Of a DNA stretch of 64,000 nucleotides, positions 1 to 11,504 are shown piece by piece; within the stretch, counting starts at the first letter, position 1, and every line of letters begins with the position of its first letter. The notes under the pieces were generated by a model. It made no database searches and was not told where the DNA came from. It saw only the letters and a program-made list of their open reading frames with translations. The stretch lies in NCBI GenBank assembly GCA_004794655.1, contig SMMW01000171.1:125001-189000 (forward strand). The letters are read 5' to 3'. Source of the stretch: Marisa cornuarietis (lineage: Eukaryota > Mollusca > Gastropoda > Architaenioglossa > Ampullariidae). The position numbers and the translations under genes were made by a program.

Positions 1-17
1 TATGTATTGCACACACA

Positions 18-51
<34 letters not shown>

Positions 52-1696
52 TGTGCACCGATGAAGTACTGGCTCATATGCTATCCAGCTAACTATATTG
101 AGACATGTTTACTATGTATTGTACACACAAACACACACACACACACACTAATGTGCACCGATGAAGTACTGGCTCATATGCTATCCAGCTAACTATATTG
201 AGACATGTTTACTATGTATTGCACACACACACACACACACAAACTCATATGCTATCCAGCTAACTATATTGAGACATGTTTACTATGTATTGTACAAACA
301 CACACACACACACACTAATGTGCACCGATGAAGTACTGGCTCATATGCTATCCAGCTAACTATATTGAGACATGTTTACTATGTATTGTACACACACACA
401 CACACACACACTAATGTGCACCGATGAAGTACTGGCTCATATGCTATCCAGCTAACTATATTGAGACATGTTTACTATGTATTGCGCACACACACACACA
501 CACACACACAAACTAATGTGCACCGATGAAGTACTGGCTCATATGCTATCCAGCTAACTATATTGAGACATGTTTACTATGTATTGTACACACACACACA
601 CACTAATGTGCACCGATGAAGTACTGGCACACACACACTAATGTGCACCGATGAAGTACTGGCTCATATGCTATCCAGCTAACTATATTGAGACATGTTT
701 ACTATGTATTGCACACACACACACACACACACACACTAATGTGCACCGATGAAGTACTGGCTCATATGCTATCCAGCTAACTATATTGAGACATGTTTAC
801 TATGTATTGTACACACACACACACACACTAATGTGCACCGATGAAGTACTGGCTCATATGCTATCCAGCTAACTATATTGAGACATGTTTACTATGTATT
901 GTACATACAAACACACACACACACACACTAATGTGCACCGATGAAGTACTGGCTCATATGCTATCCAGCTAACTGTATTGAGACATGTTTACTATGTATT
1001 GTACACACACACACACACACTCACACACACTCACACTAATGTGCACCGATGAAGTACTGGCTCATATGCTATCCAGCTAACTATATTGAGACATGTTTAC
1101 TATGTATTGTACACACACACACACTAATGTGCACCGATGAAGTACTGGCTCATATGCTATCCAGCTAACTATATTGAGACATGTTTACTATATATTGTAC
1201 ACACACACACACACACACTAATGTGCACCGATGAAGTACTGGCTCATATGCTATCCAGCTAACTATATTGAGACATGTTTACTATGTATTGCACACACAC
1301 ACACACACACACACTAATGTGCACCGATGAAGTTCTGGCTCATATGCTATCCAGCTAACTGTATTGAGACATGTTTACTATGTATTGTACAAACACACAC
1401 ACACACTCACACACACTCACACTAATGTGCACCGATGAAGTACTGGCTCATATGCTATCCAGCTAACTATATTGAGACATGTTTACTCTGTATTGTTCAC
1501 ACACACACACACACACACACTAATGTGCACCGATGAAGTACTGGCTCATATGCTATCCAGCTAACTATATTGAGACATGTTTACTATGTATTGTACACAC
1601 ACACACACTAATGTGCACCGATGAAGTACTGGCTCATATGCTATCCAGCTAACTATATTGAGACATGTTTACTCTGTATTGTACACACAGAAATCG
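1..1696. repeat. Tandem array, ~100-base unit with (CA)n
   Basis: About 17 copies of a unit containing ctaatgtgcaccgatgaag, ctcatatgctatccagctaa and gagacatgtttactatg, each joined by a (CA)n run of variable length. Copies are nearly identical. Length varies through the CA tract, and one copy near 600-640 is truncated. The array continues off the left edge. No coding potential seen. Confidence 0.95.
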
Positions 1697-2323
1697 GTTA
1701 GGGGGGAACATAGTTGAAAGAACTGCCTTCTGTAAGGTGTGTGACAGGGTTACATAGCAGCTATCCTGTAGGAGGTGTTACATAGCATGACTGTACTGTA
1801 AGAGGTGTTACACAGCTATCCTGTAGGATGTGTTACATAGCATGACTGTACTGTAGGAGGTGTTACATAGCATGACTGTACTGTAAGAGGTGTTACACAG
1901 CTATCCTGTAGGAGGTGTTACATAGCATGACTGTACTGTAAGAGGTGTTACACAGCTATCCTGTAGGATGTGTTACATAGCATGACTGTACTGTAGGTGT
2001 TACATAGCATGACTGTACTGTAAGAGGTGTTACACAGCTATCCTGTAGGAGGTGTTACATAGCATGAATGTACTGTAGGCGGTGTTATATAGCATGACTG
2101 TACTGTAAGAGGTGTTACACAGCTGTCCTGTGGGAGGTGTTACATAGCATGACTGTACTGTAAGAGGTGTTACACAGCTATCCTGTAGGAGGTGTTACAT
2201 AGCATGACTGTACTGTAGGAGGTGTTAAATAGCATGACTGTACTGTAAGAGGTGTTACACAGCTATCCTGTATGAGGTGTTACATAGCATGACTGTACTG
2301 TAGGAGGTGTTACATAGCATGAC
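1697..2323. repeat. Minisatellite (25/30-base units), left part
   Basis: Alternating units ggaggtgttacatagcatga+ctgtactgta (30 bases) and agaggtgttacacagctatc+ctgta (25 bases). The array is split by the LINE at 2324-5442 and resumes in register at 5443. The first 40 bases (to about 1735) are unique. Confidence 0.95.
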
Positions 2324-2535
2324 AACAATGACAATGACAATGACCAACTTTATTTATCCCAGTGGGCAATTTGAATGTGGGCATGTGCTCTAGTTCAACA
2401 GTGAGTGGCAAAAACAAAAACAAAACATGTATCTCTATATAGATTTAAAAAAAAAAAAAAAAATGAAGAAAAACTTACAGGGAAATCAAGTATACACATA
2501 CAACATCACACACGCGCACACACACCACTGACAGC

Positions 2536-4094
2536 TCATCTAACATTCAGCAGCTGGACTGCAGATGGCACAAATGATTTTAGGTGTCTGTTACTCTTAC
2601 ATATAGGCATGGCATAACGTTTACCTGAGCTTAATAATAAAAATTCTTTTGTTAATACATGATCAGGTAATGATAAAATGCATGAGGCTTTCCGTACTAT
2701 TTGCTGGTTACAAAAAGAGGCTAAATCCCTCTGTCTGATACCAATTATCTTAGAACAGATGTTAACAACACTGTTCAGACTATTCCTATCATGGACAGAG
2801 AGATTGCGAAACCAGCAGACAAATGAGAAAGATAGAAGACTCTCAATGAATGACTGGTAAAAACGGCCTAATATTACTTGACTAACTGAAAAACTCTTTA
2901 ATTTATGCAAAAGATACATTCTTTGTTGGCCACGTTTAACAATGTGTTCGGTGTTTAAGTTCCATTTGAGCTGGCTATCAAAAATAGTTCCCAGATACCT
3001 GAAGGAGTTAACAACTTCAACAGGTTTACTATGAATCACACTGGGAATAACAAAATCCTCTTTGATCTTCCTAAAGTCTATAACTATTTCTTTAGTCTTA
3101 TCTACATTCAACTCTAAAAAGTTATCATCACACCACTGTACAAAATTCGTTAAGGCATTGCCATGATCTGTTGTGTGTTCCTGTAAAAGAGTCAACAATG
3201 CAGTGTCATCAGAGAACTTGATGAGGTAGCTATTCTCCTCCATGCTTCTGCAGCTGTCAGTGTACATGATAAATAACAAGGGTGATAGACAACAACCCTG
3301 TGGGGAGCCAGTGCTTGTAAAAACTGTGTCAGAATATTTACTATTAACATAAACCCTCTGCTGTCTACAAGTCAAAAAATCCACTATCCATAAACCCAGT
3401 TGATGTGGCAGGTCAAAATCAAAAATCAGTCTCGAAGCCAGAAGGTGTGGTTCACTGTATTGAATGCAGAACTAAAATCTGCGAAGAGTAATCTGGCATG
3501 TGACTTGGGCTTTTCTAAATGTTTATACAGTGTGTTCAGAATGAATAACTTGGCATCGTCAACACCCCTCTTCTTCCTGTATGCAAATTGCAGTGGGTCC
3601 AGTTTACTCTCTACAGATGTTAAGATGAGACTTTTGACAATTTTCTCAAAGGTTTTCATTACAAGGGAGGTTAAAGCTATTGGCCGAAAATCATTGGGTT
3701 GGCTGGGGTTAGGTTTTTTAGGGAGAGGGACGATGTTAGACAGTTTCCAGAGTGCTGGAATGTGCCCTGAGTCGAGAGAGAGTTGAAAAAGATGTTGAAA
3801 CACTCCTCCCAACTGAACAGCACAGAAGTGCAGGACACGCCCACAAATCCCATCAGGCCCCTGTGACTTGTTGACCTTGACCCGCTTTAGCATTTCCGTC
3901 ACACCGACTTGAGAAATGACAATGTTGTTATCTAACACCAGCGACTGTTTAAGTTCCCTAACTCTTTCAGAAAAATCATGGTTGTCGAAGCGTGCATAGA
4001 AGTTATTTAAAACATTTGGCAAGTACTGGTCGCTCACGCCGTTGAGTTTGACTGATTTTCTAGTGCAGACCATCTTTTGATTAACAGAAGCCAT
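2536..4094 (-). pseudogene. LINE reverse transcriptase, broken into two frames
   Basis: The first frame (4094 down to 3426) carries the RT fingers: NKSQGPDGICGRVL, IVPLPKKPNPSQPNDFRPI and motif A as LFADFSSAFNT. A one-base shift near 3450 moves the reading to the frame that ends at 2536 (ORF from 3384). That frame shows DFLTCRQQRV, motif B as GSPQGCCLSPLLF and motif C as KFSDDTALL, where Ser replaces the usual Ala. The C-terminal part contains NSFRYLGTIFD and a long helical tail. The enzyme would copy LINE RNA at a nicked target. With frameshifts and upstream stop it is non-functional here. Confidence 0.85.
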
Positions 4095-4147
4095 GGACTT
4101 GATCCCCTGCCAGACATAACGAAGGTCACCGGCACAATAACGAAGTT

Positions 4148-5350
4148 CTACAGTATCTTGTCTTTATAATCTCTTTTCGCTCTTTTGATCGCGGCCCTTA
4201 CATCTCTGTTCGCAGATCTTTTTGCCAGGGTATCGCCGGTAAAATAGATACGCTTTTTCTTGTTAAGTACATTTTTCAAGCTTCTGGTTACCCGCGGTTT
4301 GTTGTTGGGAAATATAACAATGGTTTTGCTGGGTATTACAGACTCAACACAAAAAGAAATGTATGAGGAAACAGCATCTGTCAGTTCATCAGGGGAATTA
4401 CAAGAGTCATAAAAAGCATCGCACACCGTACAATCAAAACAGCCTCGCAAACACTCAACACTCTCATCCGTCCAGCGCTTCACCGACTCAGCCACAGGTT
4501 TCACACGTTCAAACACAGGCCTGTACACATTCACACACAGGCCTGTACACGTTCACACACAGGCCTGTACACGTTCACACACAGGCCTGTACACGGGGGC
4601 CAGAAACACACTGTGGTGGTAGGAAGCCCCAAAAGATGGCATAGGCTTGGCTTTGTAGGCTGCGGGGACAGTGCCATAGCATAAATCCAGTTTGGTGTGT
4701 TTCTGGGTTGTTGGGCAGGTCACATACTGGTCATACGTTTTTAAAATCTTTGACAGATCACAATTGTTAAAATCGCCCAGAATAAATTTTGGCGCGTCTG
4801 GTGACAATGAATCGAGTTTGTGTGTAACATCGGCGATTACCTTCCTGGCAGACGTGACATTCGCTCTAGGGTGAATATACACCAATGTGAAGAACAGCTG
4901 GGGAAATTCTCTAGGAAGATAAAAGGGGCGAATGGAGACTGACAACAGTTCGATATCAGGCGTACAGATTGTTTCACGCACTACAACAGTGTTACAGTAC
5001 CTTTTGTTGACATACAAGCAAACCCCCCCACCGGTGGATTTGCCAGTAATGGTTGCTGAGCGGTCACAGCGATATGGGAGACCAAAGCCAGAAATATACA
5101 GCTCATCACCATCATTATCTTTTAGCCATGTTTCGGTGCAAGCAAGCAGACAGGTGTCGCGATACTCCTTCATACACAAGACATACGCCTCCAACTCGTC
5201 CACCTTGTTACGCAGTGACTGCATGTTGGCGAGTAGCACAGACGGTAATGGTGGCATTCGCTGCTTATTATCCAATCCATATCTCCTCAGTCTGCGCTGT
5301 GTACCTCCTCTCCTACCTCTCCTCCTCTTAGGGCACGCCGTTGACATCAT
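4148..5350 (-). pseudogene. LINE AP endonuclease and linker region (one stop)
   Basis: The frame starts with a basic stretch (KRRRGRRGG) and then shows endonuclease landmarks: LLANMQSLRNKVDEL, ACTETWL, a GGGVCLYV block, FILGDFNNCDL and SYHHSVF. These correspond to the Asn, Glu, Asp-x-Asn and Ser-x-His active-site blocks of exonuclease III-like LINE nucleases, which nick the target DNA; the last block reads YHH rather than SDH. The stop at 4553-4555 falls inside four 22-base repeats (4507-4594). The same frame reopens and runs to a TAG at 4148. A frameshift near 4150 leads into the RT part: the shifted frame reads VELRYCAGDLRYVWQGIKSM, a conserved linker style in these elements. Confidence 0.8.
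4507..4594. repeat. 22-base x4 minisatellite inside the LINE frame
   Basis: Four copies of gttcacacacaggcctgtac+ac sit inside the endonuclease-RT linker; the outermost copy is diverged (gttcaaacac). Because 22 is not a multiple of three, successive copies are read in three different frames, one of which contains TGA. Three extra copies add 66 bases, so the frame is restored after the array. Confidence 0.9.
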
Positions 5351-5431
5351 TTCGTGTGGAAGGTTCGAAAAGAAGAGAGGGAGGTCGGAAGATCTCAGTG
5401 AAAGTAGAAACCCTCTCGTGTATATGGAGCG

Positions 5432-5442
5432 GCCGCCATCTT
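5432..5442 (-). promoter_or_regulatory. YY1-like motif at the LINE 5' terminus
   Basis: On the element's sense strand the first bases are AAGATGGCGGC, a match to the YY1 consensus. It lies at the extreme 5' end, as the YY1 site does in human L1, where it positions transcription start. A function here is inference. Confidence 0.45.
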
Positions 5443-6198
5443 GACTGTACTGTAGGAGGTGTTATATAGCATGACTGTACTGTAAGAGGTGTTACATAGC
5501 ATGACTGTACTGTAGGAGGTGTTACATAGCATGACTGTACTGTAAGAGGTGTTACACAGCTATCCTGTAGGTGTTACATAGCATGACTGTACTGTAGGAG
5601 GTGTTACATAGCATGACTGTACTGTAAGAGGTGTTACACAGCTATCCTGTAGGATGTGTTACATAGCATGACTGTACTGTAGGAGGTGTTATATAGCATG
5701 ACTGTACTGTAAGAGGTGTTACATAGCATGACTGTACTGTAAGAGGTGTTACACAGCTATCCTGTAGGAGGTGTTACATAGCATGACTGTACTGTAAGAG
5801 GTGTTACATAGCATGACTGTACTGTAGGAGGTGTTATATAGCATGACTGTACTGTAGGAGGTGTTACATAGCATGACTGTACTGTAGGAGGTGTTACATA
5901 GCATGACTGTACTGTAAGAGGTGTTACATAGCATGACTGTACTGTTGGAGGTGTTACATAGCATGACTGTACTGTAAGAGGTGTTACACAGCTATCCTGT
6001 AGGAGGTGTTACATAGCATGACTGTACTGTAGGAGGTGTTACACAGCTATCCTGTAGGAGGTGTTACATAGCGTGACTGTACTGTAGGAGGTGTTACATA
6101 GCATGACTGTACTGTAAGAGGTGTTACATAGCATGACTGTACTGTAGGAGGTGTTACATAGCATGACTGTACTGTAAGAGGTGTTACATAGCTACATA
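5443..6198. repeat. Minisatellite (25/30-base units), right part
   Basis: Continuation of the array at 1697-2323 after the LINE insertion, with the same two unit types. A 71-codon open frame on the - strand here only reflects the 30-base periodicity. The 180 bases after it (to about 6382) are unique, with no gene seen. Confidence 0.95.
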
Positions 6199-6382
6199 GC
6201 CACCTACCCACTTTAGTAACATGTCACTACATCAGTCAGCGAGTGATACATAGGAACCCTGTGTACATAGTGCTTTTGTTTGTCGCTTTGATTCCGTCAT
6301 ATTTACTGATCTGGCCATTGTTGATTGGAGAAATAGGGGAAATAACTTTCTAGGTAAGACAATCGTGGTAGACAAAGATGTT

Positions 6383-6626
6383 CTTCTAAGTGCCCTATAC
6401 ACCTGACTTTTCCTAAGTGCCCTATACACCTGACTTTTCCTAAATGCCCTATACACGTGACTTCTCCTAAATGCCCTATACACCTGACTTCTCCTAAATG
6501 CCCTACACACGTGACTTCTCCTAAATGCCCTATACACGTGACTTCTCCTAAATGCCCTATACACGTGACTTCTCCTAAATGTCCTATACATGCGATTTAT
6601 CCTGAGTGTACTTGATACATTTTAAC
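6383..6626. repeat. 27-base minisatellite
   Basis: About nine copies of cctatacacgtgacttctcc+taaatgc, with variants cctgacttttcctaagtgcc. The unit length is a multiple of three, so the antisense strand stays open (RRSHVYRAF repeats). Not considered a gene. Confidence 0.9.
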
Positions 6627-6711
6627 GTGATTTCTCCTAAATGCACGATATAATAATGCAACAGAGCACAAACATTTGGTCACAAGTTGTCTTTTTTCAT
6701 AAACACGTGAC

Positions 6712-7058
6712 TTCTGGTCGTTGCCTCTGTTGGTCATATTTGATATTAATAGCTATACTTGTGTCCTCGGTTATCACTTGCCTCTGTTGGTCATATTTGA
6801 TATTAATAGCTACTTGTGTCGTTGGTTATCACTTGCCTCTGTTGGTCATATTTGATATTAATAGCTATACTTGTGTCCTCGGTTATCACTTGCCTCTGTT
6901 GGTCATATTTGATATTAATAGCTACTTGTGTCGTTGGTTATCACTTGCCTCTGTTGGTCATATTTGATATTAATAGCTATACTTGTGTCCTCGGTTATCA
7001 CTTGCCTCTGTTGGTCATATTTGATATTAATAGCTACTTGTGTCCTCGGTTATCACTT
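6712..7058. repeat. 55/57-base minisatellite, left part
   Basis: Six copies of a unit containing ttgcctctgttggtcatatt and tgatattaatagctatactt. The array is interrupted at 7059 and resumes at 8019 in register. Confidence 0.95.
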
Positions 7059-8018
7059 TTATTATTATTATTATTATTAAAGTAGATTTATATAGCGCAA
7101 TTTTCAACCCCAGAGTCGACTCAATGCGCTTTCAAAAAAAAAAAAACCATGTTCAAACAAAGACCAAACTTATTAACAAACAATTATACAGAGACATTGC
7201 AACAAACAAAAATACACGGTAGAAAAAGAAAATACTGCACACAAGCATGAACATAACATCTAATGGATAACATTGAGAGTCATGGTGTGGCGGAGTCTAC
7301 AGCTGTGAGCAAACCATTCGACGAATGTCAGCAGACACAGTCACAGTGAGTGAACTCAATACGCCCAGAGCACGCATTTAGGGTGAGCATTGTTGCCTCA
7401 TTCAAGAAATACGATGAATTGAAAAGATATCAGTCGTGTGGTAAAGTGCATGGCCTCACATGTCGGCGACCGCACGTGGGCAGTATTTGCGCGCTTGCTG
7501 CACAGAATCGTTTTGTTTGTTGTTTTTTTTTAAGATCACATGCTCCATCTCTCTGGAGGTTGAGAAGGGCTAGTTTTGTCCTTGACTCGGCTAAGCTAAA
7601 TCTGAGGACGGTTCACAGCGCGGGCATTAGGCTGCCGATGGACAGGTGTAATATCAGATTTCCGATGGCTTTGACATCTGATGACCGCTGTTTATCTTAG
7701 GATCTTAGTTGTTCAGCTTTTAACGACTGTTTGTCTCTTTGTTAATCTTCCTTCTGTTTAATTCTTATTGCCAAATAATTATTATTCCTTGCTTTAATAT
7801 TTTGCTGCGGATCCAGTGTCGTATTTCTAAGGTGTAGAGCTGGAGTTAGCACTGATCATTTAATCACTGTCAATGAACATTTCCATCGCTGTTAGTCAAA
7901 ATATCATCGACCATGATGTCGTAAGAAAACTTTTCTACACAGATGTCGCCGTGGAGAGAGTGGCAGTTGTCGCTAAGGACCATCAGTTGTTAAATGCCCA
8001 GCCCCAGTTTGCCGGAAG
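7059..8018 (-). mobile_element. 960-base insertion with (AAT)n tail in the minisatellite
   Basis: The array unit is interrupted between ctt and ttgcctctg, with ctt repeated at the junction. Read on the - strand the insert ends with a gcgcattgag...gcgctatataaat stretch followed by (AAT)n. This resembles the 3' tail of L2-like LINEs and their SINEs; the LINE at 45011-49090 ends with gcgctataaa and (ATT)n. No RT or tRNA-like head was recognised in the body. It is best read as a 5'-truncated LINE 3' region or a non-autonomous partner. Confidence 0.5.
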
Positions 8019-8514
8019 CTTGCCTCTGTTGGTCATATTTGATATTAATAGCTATACTTGTGTCGTCGGTTATCACTTGCCTCTGTTGGTCATATTTGAT
8101 ATTAATAGCTATACTTGTGTCGTTGGGTATCACTTGCCTCTGTTGGTCATATTTGATATTAATAGCTATACTTGTGTCGTTGGGTATCACTTGCCTCTGT
8201 TGGTCATATTTGATATTAATAGCTATACTTGTGTCCTCGGTTATCACTTGCCTCTGTTGGTCATATTTGATATTAATAGCTATACTTGTGTCGTTGGTTA
8301 TCACTTTCCTCTGTTGGTCATATTTGATATTAATAGCTACTTGTGTCGTTGGTTATCACTTGCCTCTGTTGGTCATATTTGATATTAATAGCTACTTGTG
8401 TCGTTGGTTATCACTTGCCTCTGTTGGTCATATTTGATATTAATAGCTATACTTGTGTCCTCGGTTATCACTTTCCTCTGTTGGTCATATTTGATATTAA
8501 TAGCTACTTGTCAC
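8019..8514. repeat. 55/57-base minisatellite, right part
   Basis: About nine further copies of the 6712-7058 unit. A lone diverged copy remains at about 8595-8660. Frames of up to 169 codons that cross this array are repeat artefacts. Confidence 0.95.
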
Positions 8515-8939
8515 GTGGTATCTGTTTACAGGGTTGTCTGCATTGCCGTGATATGCTGCTGACTCGGCCTAAAACACCAATCACCCCCCCTCCATGCCTC
8601 TGCTGGTCACATCTAATATTAATAGCTATACTTGTGTCATCGGTGATCGACTCGTCTTTGGGGTGTGGGTCGACTCAGTCTTCTGTGGGACGATATGGTC
8701 ATGGCGAGGTGGTCGACATGGCTTTTGGTTGGAATGATGAGTGACTCAAGGAACTGACAGTCTCTTTTAAAATACCTTTAATTTTCTTTAATCTCTGCTG
8801 AAATTTGTAAAAGAGGGCAAACTGTCCACGAAGCTGTTATTTTAAAATGTAATTATGTTTGTTAACACGTGACTGCAAACGTTTAAAGAGTGAAATACGT
8901 GCGTGAAAATGTAATGGATGGAATGTAAGATGGCGTCAC
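8515..8939. other. Unique stretch, no gene seen
   Basis: Unique intergenic sequence with a diverged copy of the neighbouring minisatellite at about 8595-8660. I see no coding exon or RNA gene. Confidence 0.6.
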
Positions 8940-9290
8940 AATACAACAAATGTTTGTGAGGAGGTTTTACTCTGTAAACATCTGAAAAATCTCAAGGCAC
9001 ATGCAAGACTTCTTTTTGTTGATTTTAGTTCTGCTGTCAACACAGTCCGACCAGACTTGTTACCACAGGCGGATATCCCATCGTAATCTTGCTTATCAAT
9101 CGGGGTGTTGTCGTGAGCTTTATTTATTTGTTTGTTTAGTTATTTATTTGTTTATTTATTTATTTGTTTGTTTAGTTATTTATTTGTTTGTTTATTTGAC
9201 TTGCAGACAGAAGAAAGCTCTTGTGAACGGTCATTACTTTGACCGTATCATGACAAGACCTGGATCTCCTGAGGGTTGTTGTTGTGCATC
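8940..9290 (+). pseudogene. LINE reverse transcriptase relic split by (TTTG/TTTA)n
   Basis: From about 8965 one frame reads CKHLKNLKAHARLLFVDFSS, containing RT motif A, followed by NTVRPDLLPQ and a stop. After a TTTATTTG-type microsatellite (9119-9197) another frame reads LTCRQKKALVNGHYFDRIM and GSPEGCC, the region before and at motif B. It is related in style to the LINE at 2324-5442 but on the opposite strand. The Glu in GSPEGC replaces the normal Gln. It is a short decayed fragment. Confidence 0.7.
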
Positions 9291-9353
9291 ATGTCGATTG
9301 CTGTAAGAGTACAGTCTTACAAATAGAAACGCCGCCTAACCCTTGACCTCCTA

Positions 9354-9482
9354 CTCTGTCTTCTGAAAGTAACAGAAAAACAAACAAACAAATAGTCTGT
9401 CTTCTGAAAGTAACAGAAAAACAAACAAACAAATAGTCGGTCTTCTGAAAGTAACAGAAAAACAAACAAACAAATAGTCGGG
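9354..9482. repeat. 41-base x3 tandem repeat
   Basis: Three copies of a 41-base unit starting tcttctgaaagtaacagaaa and ending aaacaaacaaatagtc. Confidence 0.9.
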
Positions 9483-9547
9483 GCTGTGAGGTCATGCGAG
9501 CACCACTACAGGGTGTAAGGCTCTTGTTTAACACAGTGTAGTCAGTG

Positions 9548-9792
9548 ATAAGACAAACGAGGCATCATGGGAAGATAAGACAAACGAGGCATCATGGGAA
9601 GATAAGACAAACGAGGCATCATGGGAAGATAAGACAAACGAGGCATCATGGGAAGATAAGACAAACGAGGCATCATGGGAAGATAAGACAAACGAGGCAT
9701 CATGGGAAGATAAGACAAACGAGGCATCGTGGGAAGATAAGACAAACGAGGCATCATGGGAAGATAAGACAAACGAGGCATCATGGGAAAGA
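9548..9792. repeat. 27-base x9 minisatellite
   Basis: Nine near-identical copies of gataagacaaacgaggcatc+atgggaa. Both strands stay open because 27 is a multiple of three (IRQTRHHGK on +, PMMPRLSYL on -). No start context, flanking domain or splice structure supports a gene. Confidence 0.95.
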
Positions 9793-9874
9793 TTTGTAAG
9801 ATAACAACTCGGAGTTCAAGGGTTAGACACAGCAAGACTAGGAGTTCAAGGAGCAAAGGAACAGGCACACATAC

Positions 9875-11285
9875 ACGATGAAAGCTCTCCTGTCTCTCTC
9901 CCCTGCACTCTCTCCTGTCTACTATCTCTTGTACTCCGTCCTTTACTCCCTCCTGTCTGCTCTCTCCTGTCTACTATCCCCTGTTCTCTCTCTCTTCTAA
10001 TCTCTCCTGTCTACTATCCCCTGTTCTCTCTCTCTTCTAATCTCTCCTGTCTACTATCTCTTGTACTCCGTCCTTTACTTATTGTCTGTTCTCTCCTGTC
10101 TACTATCCCCTGTTCTCTCTCTCTTCTAATCTCTCCTGTCTACTATCCCCTGTTCTCTCTCTCTCTCTTCTAATCTCTCCTGTCTACTATCTCTTGTACT
10201 CCGTCCTTTACTTATTGTCTGTTCTCTCCTGTCTACTATCCTCTGTTCTCTCTCTTCTAATCTTTCCTGTCTACTATCTCTTGTACTCCGTCCTTTACTC
10301 CCTCCTGTCTGCTCTCTCCACTACTCTCTCCTGTCTACTATCTCCTGTCTCTCTCTCCCTCCTGCACTCTCACTTGTCTACTATCTCCTGTCTCTCTCTC
10401 CCCTGCACTCTCACTTGTCTACTATCTCCTGTCTCTCTCTCCCTCCTGCACTCTCACTTGTCTACTATCTCCTGTCTCTCTCTCCCCTGCACTCTCACCT
10501 GTCTACTATCTCTTGTACTCCGTCCTTTACTCCCTCATGTCTGCTCTCTCCACTACTCTCTCCTGTCTACTATCTCCTGTCTCTCTCCCCTGCACTCTCT
10601 CCTGTCTACTATCTCCTATCTCTCTCCCCTGCACTCTCTCCTGTCTACTATCTCCTGTCTCTCTCCCCTGCGCTCTCTCCTGTCTACTATCTATTGTACT
10701 CCGTCCTTTACTCGCTCCTGTCTACTATCTCCACTACTCTCTCCTGTCTACTATCTCCTGTCTCTCTCCCCTGCACTCTCTCCTGTCTACTATCTTCTGT
10801 CTCTCTCCCCTGCGCTCTCTCCTGTCTATTATCTCTTGTACTCCGTCCTCTACTCCCTCCTGTCTGCTCTCTCCACTACTCTCTCCTGTCTACTCTCTCC
10901 TGTCTACTATCTCTTGTATTCCGTCCTTTACTCCCTCCTGTCTGCTCTCTCCACTACTCTCTCCTGTGTCTCTCCCCTGCACTCTCTTCTGTCTACTATC
11001 TCCTGTCTCTCTCCCCTGCACTCTCTCCTGTCTACTATCTCCTGTCTCTCTCCCCTGCACTCTCTCCTGTCTACTATCTCCTGTCTCTCTCCCCTGCACT
11101 CTCTCCTGTCTATTATCTCTTGTACTCCGTCCTTTACTCCCTCCTGTCTGCTCTCTCCACTACTCTCTCCTGTCTACTATCTCCTGTCTCTCTCCCCTGC
11201 ACTCTCTCCTGTCTATTATCTCTTGTACTCCGTCCTTTACTCCCTCCTGTCTGCTCTCTCCACTACTCTCTCCTGTCTACTCTCA
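9875..11285. repeat. CT-rich minisatellite, 1.4 kb
   Basis: A mosaic of short units such as tctcctgtctactatctcct, gtctctctcccctgcactct and gtactccgtcctttactccc in varied order. The strand is strongly polypyrimidine. Open frames of up to 378 codons (Leu/Ser/Pro/Tyr only) are composition artefacts. Confidence 0.95.
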
Positions 11286-11504
11286 AGTAGTCTACCGAAG
11301 CGCTTGCTCGTGGAGACTTTATCCCGGTGATGTAATGAATACATTTCTTTATAACATTATTACTTCTGTTAGCAGATATTCTTCTAAAGACCGGACTGTG
11401 ATTATGTTTAGCCGATATTTGTTGAGTATTTACGAGGAGTTCAAATTATCAGGGTTAAACAGGACAGTTGGTGGTGACGAGGTCAGTTATCTTGTATGTC
11501 GTCT
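11286..11504. other. Short unique spacer
   Basis: About 220 bases between two arrays, open on + only as a run-on of the repeat frame. No recognisable domain. Confidence 0.5.

Larger units (their letters stand above)
2324..5442 (-). mobile_element. Near-full-length CR1/Rex-like LINE inserted in a minisatellite
   Basis: A 3.1 kb non-LTR retrotransposon read from right to left. It has a short leader, an AP-type endonuclease, reverse transcriptase (RT) and a 3' end with an AATAAA-like signal followed by about three ATTGTC-type hexamers. Hexamer or octamer 3' repeats are a known trait of the CR1 group. The flanking minisatellite is interrupted precisely, with gac on both sides (2321-2323 and 5443-5445) as a minimal target duplication. 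The frame is broken by one stop inside a 22-base minisatellite and by two frameshifts (about 4150 and 3450), so this copy is dead but otherwise complete. The clade call is from motif style, not from a tree. Confidence 0.85.

Noticed and set aside
7873..8744. 133-169-codon frames with LPLLVIFDINSY repeats
   Set aside because: The 57-base minisatellite keeps the frame open; frames start in the unrelated insertion and change when the unit is 55 bases.
9545..9868. 84- and 108-codon frames on opposite strands
   Set aside because: Produced by a 27-base unit that is a multiple of three; both strands are open equally.
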